From Jaapia argillacea MUCL 33604 (Eukaryota; Basidiomycota; Agaricomycetes; Jaapiales; Jaapiaceae): a stretch of 64,000 bases of DNA. The notes under the pieces are model-generated. The model was not told the DNA's origin and searched no databases. It saw nothing but the letters and a program-made list of their open reading frames with translations. Shown here piece by piece: positions 57,059-64,000 of the stretch (position 1 is the first letter of the stretch; each line of letters opens with the position of its first letter). Location: contig KL197711.1 of assembly GCA_000697665.1 (NCBI GenBank), forward strand, positions 1,572,034 to 1,636,033, given 5' to 3'. Made by a program: the position numbers and the translations under genes.

Positions 57059-58020
57059 AGCCAAGGGCAACACAATTCTACACACCTCATGGGAGCAGGA
57101 CCTTGGAGATGTATGTGTAACTGCCTATTTGCTCTACTTCAACTATTAAGACAACAAATCTTCAGCATGTATCACTTCTCACTGAGACATTCAATTGTCC
57201 TTTGGGTGCCCAGCGCCTCAAGCGGTATTTTGGAGCAAACAAGCTCCGCCTTCTCATCAAGATGGCAATGACCATGTCACTGTTGTTCACTCATGTGAGT
57301 TCCTCTCCCACACCCTTCGCTTTCACATTTTTAACTGACGGTATGATCTTCACGAAGACCTTGTTCCATGTTGCAATCTGGATAATCATGTTCTTCACCA
57401 CTTGCTGACCTGGTTCCATACTGTCCACCCCCTCATATAGAACATGGTACTCAAGGATCGGTGTACATTCTTTCAGTTCCTTTTTTTCACCCTATCACTG
57501 ACAACCTTTCCACTTCCAGGACGTTGTCATCAAGCACCTACCTGGAGGGAAAGGCAAGTTCATGGTCCAATTGACGGTCAAGGCCTGGAAAGGTGGTCAC
57601 AAGCAGACTTGGTGGCAGTATGTACCTGATGCTATTGTCACACATACATCACCACTCAATCTCACTCCTCAGACAAGTATTTACATTCATGCCAATTGAG
57701 ACAGAGACCCACTTCATGCTCAATTTGGGCCTCACTCTCATTGTGTTGGGACTCAGGTCAGGATGGTTCAGGGACTACAATAATCTGGACAACCTTCTTG
57801 CAGGAAATGACCACATCATCCAATGGAAACCGGAAATAGCTGACCAACCCCTCTTTCCTGGTTCTTCACCTGATGGCTGGAACCTCAATCTCTCAACCTG
57901 CCTCCAATATGAGGCCTTTGCCACATTCCTAAGGAAAGTATGCATGGCTTCCAGTCTTAGCAGTCAGTCATTAGGGAAATCTATGCTCTTCTGTTCTAAT
58001 CACCACCAACATAGGTGCTG
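57059..58020 (+). pseudogene. 3' part of the unrecognised gene cut by element C
   Basis: Coding-like stretches with probable introns: KRYFGANKLRLLIKMAMTMS with a GTGAGT donor near 57295; VVIKHLPGGKGKFMVQLTVK to KQTWWQYVPDA near 57525-57630; and a long frame ETETHFMLNLGLTLIVLGLR to WNLNLSTCLQYEAFATFLRK near 57690-57940. I recognise no family. It may be a host gene or a transposon accessory gene that C disrupted. Confidence 0.4.
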
Positions 58021-58135
58021 AAAATGCAAACACAGGCTATTGTTTCTGCAGAGGTGCCACTACCCTTTTTCAGTCAGTGCTCAGCACCACCCTCACCAAG
58101 ATGATACTTCAACACCATCATAACTTGTTAGAATA

Positions 58136-58529
58136 TTATATTCGACCTTAAAGGTTCAACAAGACTCTGTACACAGATGAAGTCTATCAGAGGCTCACGT
58201 CGAATGAAAGACAAAAGGTATATTCAATTCACCTGTACACAGACAAAGTCTATCTACAAGTATGTGAGTATGATATGAGAATATTAGGGACTATGATAGG
58301 TGCTCACCAGAGGCTCATGTCAAATGAAAGACAAAAGGTGAGCCTCGGGGGATAAAAAAGTGAGCTATATATGTGAAAACTGGAATACAGTCTCGACACT
58401 GTCAAAACAAAAGGACAAACATTTGAGAAAGATACAAATGGGGAAACAAATGAAAAGATCTCGAACATAGGCCAAATAAGGAAACAAGAGACATGGAAGG
58501 AGGACTCGTACACGCTTGCAACTCCAACA
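58136..58529 (-). repeat. 3' LTR of copia element E
   Basis: 394 bp, plus-strand ends TGTTAGAAT...CTCCAACA. It contains a duplicated segment with TACACAGAxxAAGTCTATC and CAGAGGCTCAxGTC motifs. The presumed TSD half at 58131-58135 is TAACT; its partner is outside the window. Confidence 0.85.
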
Positions 58530-58536
58530 CTCCCCC

Positions 58537-60129
58537 TCAAGCTGAACAGAGTCTGAGTTCGGTAGCGAAATGCTTGACCTTCAGAGAGGGAAGGGCTTTT
58601 GTGAGGGCATCAGCGACCATGTTGGCAGTAGGGCAGTAAACAAGACAGAGTTTGCCTTCTTCGACAACCCAACGAATGAAATGGAAATGAATGTCAATGT
58701 GTTTTGAACGGGTGTGGTATTGGTTGTTCTTGGTGAGAGCAATGGCAGATTGATTATCAGAGTGGAGGATGAGGGGCATGGCGAAAGGGGAAGTGATTTC
58801 CATGATAAGGTTTCAAAGCCATAGTGCTTCCTTGGCAGCGTGAGTAACAGCCACGTACTCACTCTCAGTTGTTGACAATGACACAATTTCCTGCCTCTTT
58901 GAACTCCACGAAACCGCCCCACCATCTATCAGAAAAGCATACCCTGAGACTGCCCTCCTATCCTCAGCCATACTCCCATCTGCATCTGCATAACCCTTCA
59001 ACTCCCCCTCAACCCGCCCATACGTCAGCCATAGGTCCTTCGTCCCCTTCAAATACCAGAAGACACGCTTGACAGCCTCCCAATGAGGTTGGCCAGGATT
59101 GGATGAGAAACATGATAGGGTGGTAACGGCAAATGAGATATTGGGTTGGGTGGCAAGAGCAGCATACATGAGAGATCCAACAGCCTTGCAGCAGGGTATA
59201 TCGCGCATGACAGTGAAATCGTGAGCAGATGAAGGCGATTGGGCAGAGAAGAGATGGATATGAGTCTCCATAGGGGTGGAAGCTGGTTTGAGATGGATAT
59301 GAGTCTCCATAGGGGTGGAAGCTGGTTTGAGATCCTCAAAGTGGTAGTGCTGGAGGATAGAATCAATATATGAGTGCTGAGAGAGCTGTATGGTGCGCGA
59401 TTCACATTTACACTGAACCTTAATCCCTAACAGCCAATGCAGCTCACCCAAATCAGTCACCTCGACTTGCCTTGCCAACCCCTTCTTGAAATCAACAACA
59501 AGATCAAGATTCGATGTGGCTATCGTGCAGTCATCAACATGGACAGCCACGATAATGTCACCAGAAGAGTTTCGGTGGTAGAAGACAGCCTTGTCAACAG
59601 TGCAACGAGTGAATCCAAGAGTGTCGACAAAGATGGAGGTCAGCTTTTGGTACCAGCGACAACCAGACTGTTTCAAGCCATAGAGGGTCTTGTGAAGACG
59701 AAAGACCTTCCCAGAGGAATTCAGAGAGTGGTAGCCAGGAGGTTGGCACATGAAGAGAACTTCGGCATCAGTAAGCTCACCATTCAGATAAGCCCCCTTG
59801 ATGTCAACCTGATGCAACTCGTAGTCATTGTGAGCAGACAGGGCAAGAACTGTGCGGATCAAAGGAAGTTTGGCAATAGGCGCATATGTGTCAAAATAGT
59901 CAACCCCAGGTACCTGACTGAAGCCCTGTGCGACTAGACGAGCCTTGTGGTGAACGACGTGACCAGCTGTGTCCTTCTTGGCCTTGAAAACCCACTTCAA
60001 ACCCACGATGTTCACTCCCTCTGGTGGATCCACCAACGTCCATGTCCCGGCATCTTCCAATGTCTTCAGCTCCTCAAGAATAGCCTTCTCCCACTGCAAC
60101 CAATTGGGCCTCCTCTTTGCTTCAGCCAA
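58537..60129 (-). CDS. Copia E reverse transcriptase and RNase H
   Basis: Reverse transcriptase motifs: ILEELKTLEDAGTWTLVDPP, KWVFKAKKDTAGHV, VDIKGAYLNGEL, LHKTLYGLKQSGCRWYQKL and the catalytic AVHVDDCTIA. RNase H follows (GYADADGSMAEDRRAVSGYA; STTESEYVAVTHAAKEALWL) and continues in a piece ending at 58537. A perfect 39-bp tandem duplication near 59257-59334 repeats LKPASTPMETHIH in frame. Confidence 0.92.
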
Positions 60130-60147
60130 AGTACGAGGTTCGAGTGC

Positions 60148-61138
60148 TGATGATTCAGAAGATTGTTCTTAGGGTGAACAAATCTCCTTAGAGTTTCGCA
60201 GAATGTGTTTCAAATGGCGAAATATCTATTGTTCGAGGGATAGGACAATTCTCTGATCTTCTGTTGAAGAGTTCTCAAATATTTTAGACAAATACAAGGG
60301 ACAACAACAAACAAAGGGAGGATGACAAAGACTATAAAGCAGTGAAATCCCACTTTCCAGATTTCTGTCAAAGAAATCTGATACTTCACAGAACCTGATG
60401 CTGACAGATGGACCTCAATGGCTGCAACAATATGCAGGCTTACAAGCTTAGGTTTTTCTGGCACAAAACAGACTTTCAAGTGAAGAGAATCTCTTAGAGA
60501 GGGATACTTTGGGGTGGGAATTCTTGTATTTCTTCTCTCTACTCAGCCTGCCTTATATAGGCTACAAAATGCTGACTAATCTACTGTACATAAGCATAAT
60601 AATCCTGACAAAGCACCTGTTTCTACCCCATCAGAGTCTCAATTACTCATCCCATTCTCACGCTTCACTTAATCATCCTATCAGAATGGCTGCTGAGTAA
60701 GGCAGTTCTCACACTTCCAGATTCCAACCAATCACAGTCCAGGCTGAATAATCCACTTCTCGCACCTCCAGATTTCAACCAATCATGATCCAGGCTGAGT
60801 AATCTGCTTCTCGCACCTCTCTTTTCTATCCAATCACAGTCAGGTTGAGTCAGCCACTTACTGAACTCATCTGACAAATCATTTGAGTGACTTGTAGGCA
60901 GAATGGAGGGATGTAGCAATGTTTGATTGTCCACAAGAGGAAGAATGAGATAAATGGAACAGAGACAATGATAGTGATGACATTTGATTGCATGACAACT
61001 TGGCATAATGTTGAAATATAGGATCGACCCAAAGTAGAGGAATTGACGATTTACAAGAATGGAGGGAGGGGAAAGCAAAATGATGGAAAACAACAAAAAT
61101 ATGCAACATTCAGACCGTGGACTGTAGGTCGTCTGACA
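60148..61138 (-). repeat. Solo family-B LTR inside copia E
   Basis: 991 bp in reverse orientation, collinear with 38875-39862, with the 4-bp target duplication GTGC at 60144-60147 and 61139-61142. It carries the same CCAAT array and TATA box, and is more diverged than the LTR pair of element B. It splits the copia pol between integrase and reverse transcriptase. Confidence 0.95.
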
Positions 61139-61617
61139 GTGCATCAAGCTCCCCCATCTCCGTCACTAATGCATATTCCACCAACATTGACTCATCATCC
61201 TCATCTGGCACCTCCTCCACTGTGGTACTAGGGCACTCTGGGACAGGGACAGTCAATCCCACCAGAATCGCAGGATCAGATCGATGAGCAGATGTTGAGC
61301 CAATGCCGGATTGGAGATCACAAAGATATTGCAACAGCTTTTGGTTTCGCTGCAGGCATGTTTCATGAGTAGGAGGATTTTGAACAGGAATGGGAGGTAG
61401 AGCTGGCTGGGGGATGCATTCAAGAGGTGGCAGGTTATCAATATCAGTGAGTTATTTTGCTAACAGTGAGGTCCTCGTCAGGCTCCCCCTCGAAACGAAC
61501 ATCAGGATGTCCAGGACCTTCAAAATACACATTCCTCTCGACAGAAATCCTCCTCATCTCAGGCCAGTAGACCCAATGCCCCTTTGACTCTTCAGCAAAC
61601 CCCACCCAACAAGCCTC

Positions 61618-63891
61618 TCAAGCACAAGGGCTCAACTTTGAGCTCGTCTTCCCATCATGCACCCAAACACGACAACCCCACTCACACAACCCATGCAAAT
61701 TGGGCTTCTCCCCATTCAAGGCCTCATAGGGTGTCATCCCACCCAATACCTTCGTCAACGTGCAGTTTTTCAACCATGTTGCATGGCTAACAGCCTCTCC
61801 CCACAAGGACTTCGGCAATCCACTATCATCCAGCATTGCCCTCACCCTCTTGAGCACTGTACGGTTCAAGCACTTGGGGATCCCATTCTCGGCAGGTGTG
61901 TCATGAATGGTAAGTTTTCTTGTTGTACCAGCTGCGTTGAGGTGATCTGAGAATTCCCTACTTAGGTATTCCCCACCATGATCTGAATGCAGGCACTTGA
62001 TCTTGGTCTTGTGCTGTGTGCCACACCAAGCCTCAAACTTTTTGTATGACTCGAAGGCTTGATCCTTGATACAAAGGAGGTAGAGTTTCGAGTAACAGGT
62101 GTTGTTATTGGTGAGAGTGATGAAGTAGTGTCGACCACCGAGAGTCACGATCTTTGAAGGGCCCCACACATCGGTATGTACCTCGTCACCAAAACTCTCC
62201 GAGACTGGTCCCTGACAGTCCTTGGGGACAGGCTTTCTTGTTGCCTTCACCTTGACACACGACTCACAGAACACTGGTTCACCAGTGGATGTATCCAGTG
62301 AGACTCCTGTCACAAAACCCTTCTTGATAAGATGCTTCGCAATCAAAGGTGAGATGTGTCCCATACGATGGTGGAACTCCATGATGCTGATATGGTCCTC
62401 AGCAACATTCGCAGACCCAACACTAGGGTCAACAGACTCATGAACAACACGGTACAGCCCCTTTGAAGACTTGGGGACTTCGCCAAGAGCCTCACCATCA
62501 GGCAAGCAAATCATACACTTCCCATCTGCAAATGTCATCAAGAATCCAAGTTTGTCAAGTCGACCAACGGAGACCAGGGTATAGCCCACTTTGGGAGAGT
62601 AGAGTACTTCAGTCAGCCTCAGCTTTGAGGTCGACACGCCATTTGGAACCTCAACAACCATCTCCCCCATCCTGACAGCACTGAACTTTTGCTTGTTGGC
62701 AGTGGTAAAGGGTTTCAGGGGAATTTCGACAAGGTTCTCAAAGTCGTCAAGATACAGGGAGATATGGCAAGTTGAACCAGAGTCGTAAAGCTCCTTGCAA
62801 GGTAAATCATCCAGTTTGTCATGAATTGCATCAACAGACACAGCTGCAGTGTGCATACCACCAGCATCTCTGACATCCAAGTCAACATCAACATACAATG
62901 TCAAGTTTCCAGACACAGGACCATCATCGGAAGACCAGCCACCACTGCCAACATCATCACAGAAGTCATCTCCCACCTCTGAGAAAAGATCCTCCTCATT
63001 GTCACCATCAGTTCCGTCATCGGCCTCAGGTTTGGAGTCAGATCCAGACTCCAACCCAGGCATACTGTCAGCATCCCTGAAATTGGAGAAGTCTCCCTCG
63101 CCAACACCCTCAGCATCACCAGCCTCACTCTCAGAGTCGGTGTCTGATCCATGCCGCAAATCAGGGATAGTATCCACATCCAAATCATAACTCATAGCAT
63201 ATGTGCCATCAGAGTCAGAGTTGTCGACAGCATTTGCAGCTCCACGCTCGGCCTTCCCATCAACTTTGGGTTTGCCCTTTGATGATGACAACAATGGTTT
63301 CTTCGGACAAGCATGGCAAAAGTGACCTTTTTCGTGACAGTTCCAACAGGCCCCTTTTGGCTTGGCCTTCTCACCTCCACCTCTGCCTCCACTCCCTCTA
63401 CCCTTCCACAGCTGGACAGACAAGGCTTTGTTGTCATCAGCCTTCGACTTCCCAGCACAATGTGCATGCTTGGCCTTCTGACGGTCAGCCTCCTCCGAGA
63501 TCACACTGATCAAGAACTCAGGATCAATCTTCTTGGGTAGAGGTGGCAGTATAGAGGGGTTTGCAGCCAACATAATTGAGTACTGATGTTGGGCTGATGT
63601 ACGAGCAGCAGCGAGCTGTGCAGCAGCAAAGTTGGACATATAATCGGGTAAGGAGTGAATGACCATGGAACACATATCCTCGTCGCTGATATCAACTCCC
63701 ATACCACCCAGACGAGCTTGTTCAGAAACAAGCTTATCCAAGAAGGTCCGGACGTCGCCCTTATCAGGGCACTTGCTCTCCAAGAAGTGAGTACAAGCAT
63801 TTGTCAACGCATACTCCCCCTTCTTAGTGAACTCATCACAAATCAAGGACCACCATTTGGCAACAGAGGTTTTGCTGTGAATCTTCATCAA
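61618..63891 (-). CDS. Copia E gag, protease and integrase
   Basis: A 757-codon frame: UBN2-type gag (WWSLICDEFTKKGEYALTNA), CCHC knuckle (CWNCHEKGHFCHAC, near 63340), a long acidic Ser/Asp-rich linker, protease (LYDSGSTCHIS near 62785), GAG-pre-integrase (FHHRMGHISPLIAKHLIKKG near 62370) and integrase core (DEVHTDVWGP; HSDHGGEYLS; ENGIPKCLNRTV). The extended acidic linker of about 150 residues between knuckle and protease is unusual. The N-terminus may lie upstream of 63891, toward the window end. Pol sequence between 61617 and 61139 continues it toward the B solo LTR. Confidence 0.9.
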   Translation of the reverse strand: MMKIHSKTSVAKWWSLICDEFTKKGEYALTNACTHFLESKCPDKGDVRTFLDKLVSEQARLGGMGVDISDEDMCSMVIHSLPDYMSNFAAAQLAAARTSAQHQYSIMLAANPSILPPLPKKIDPEFLISVISEEADRQKAKHAHCAGKSKADDNKALSVQLWKGRGSGGRGGGEKAKPKGACWNCHEKGHFCHACPKKPLLSSSKGKPKVDGKAERGAANAVDNSDSDGTYAMSYDLDVDTIPDLRHGSDTDSESEAGDAEGVGEGDFSNFRDADSMPGLESGSDSKPEADDGTDGDNEEDLFSEVGDDFCDDVGSGGWSSDDGPVSGNLTLYVDVDLDVRDAGGMHTAAVSVDAIHDKLDDLPCKELYDSGSTCHISLYLDDFENLVEIPLKPFTTANKQKFSAVRMGEMVVEVPNGVSTSKLRLTEVLYSPKVGYTLVSVGRLDKLGFLMTFADGKCMICLPDGEALGEVPKSSKGLYRVVHESVDPSVGSANVAEDHISIMEFHHRMGHISPLIAKHLIKKGFVTGVSLDTSTGEPVFCESCVKVKATRKPVPKDCQGPVSESFGDEVHTDVWGPSKIVTLGGRHYFITLTNNNTCYSKLYLLCIKDQAFESYKKFEAWCGTQHKTKIKCLHSDHGGEYLSREFSDHLNAAGTTRKLTIHDTPAENGIPKCLNRTVLKRVRAMLDDSGLPKSLWGEAVSHATWLKNCTLTKVLGGMTPYEALNGEKPNLHGLCEWGCRVWVHDGKTSSKLSPCA

Positions 63892-64000
63892 CGTATGGTC
63901 GTGGATCTTCTGGGTGAGTAGGTAACATGCGGTAGCTTCGTTCTTCTTCCAAGTGGCAATCTCAGCTTGCTGGGTTGGGTTAATGGTGCCCGAGAACGTG

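Larger units (their letters stand above)
58136..64000 (-). mobile_element. Ty1/copia element E, running off the window
   Basis: The 3' LTR is at 58136-58529 (minus sense), with a purine tract on its inner side (minus-strand CAGCTTGAGGGGGAG). The body reads on the minus strand from beyond 64000: gag, protease, integrase, reverse transcriptase, RNase H, the copia order. The 5' LTR is outside the window. A solo B LTR is inserted at 60148-61138. Apart from that, the frames are long; the copy looks only lightly broken. Confidence 0.92.

Noticed and set aside
58869-60172. Plus-strand frames over the copia region
   Set aside because: Antisense shadows of the reverse transcriptase; the minus-strand frames hold all the family motifs.

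Overview
The window looks like a transposon-crowded stretch of a filamentous basidiomycete genome, probably an Agaricomycete. The signs are short introns (about 45-60 nt) with GT...AG ends, chromovirus-type Ty3 elements, a Ty1/copia element of the kind common in mushrooms, and above all a KDZ (Kyakuja-Dileera-Zisupton) DNA transposon carrying a TET/JBP-type dioxygenase gene. I see no ordinary housekeeping gene, no tRNA or rRNA and no CRISPR array.

Layout. 1-348 is the edge of a family-B LTR. 349-2988 is unassigned. 2994-10681 is Ty3 element A, complete with both LTRs and a 5-bp target duplication (TSD). 11402-14302 is an unrecognised gene split by a 1.54-kb inverted-repeat element. 14694-18705 is a second unrecognised gene, on the minus strand, with tandemly duplicated exon-intron modules and a solo A-type LTR inside the array.

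18890-46929 is the centrepiece: one large KDZ transposon with matching inverted ends, flanked by an 8-9 bp TSD. It carries, in order, an intact 339-aa gene of unknown function, the KDZ transposase (broken), an intact 376-aa TET/JBP-like dioxygenase, an accessory gene split by a 12.5-kb Ty3 element (B, 27331-39862), a repeat-rich minus-strand gene and a cysteine-cluster gene. Without B the element is about 15.5 kb.

46985-58020 holds remnants of unrecognised genes, one split by Ty3 element C (47820-57058), which itself contains two solo LTRs. 58136 to the window end is a minus-strand copia element (E) interrupted by a solo B LTR.

Nesting gives a relative history: the KDZ element predates B; C predates its two solo LTRs; copia E predates the B solo LTR. 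B is the youngest large insertion, since its LTRs are almost identical. A and C have LTR pairs differing at a few percent of sites, mostly by transitions, as expected for methylated-CpG decay. The KDZ cargo shows the same signature, with stops that look like CGA to TGA changes, while the TET/JBP and 339-aa genes stay open.

The KDZ transposase would mobilise the element by its ends, where CCGACATTA-like motifs recur. The TET/JBP protein would oxidise methylcytosine and may help the element escape silencing. That partnership is known for fungal KDZ elements; the other cargo genes are not recognised. All coordinates and splice sites are by eye.
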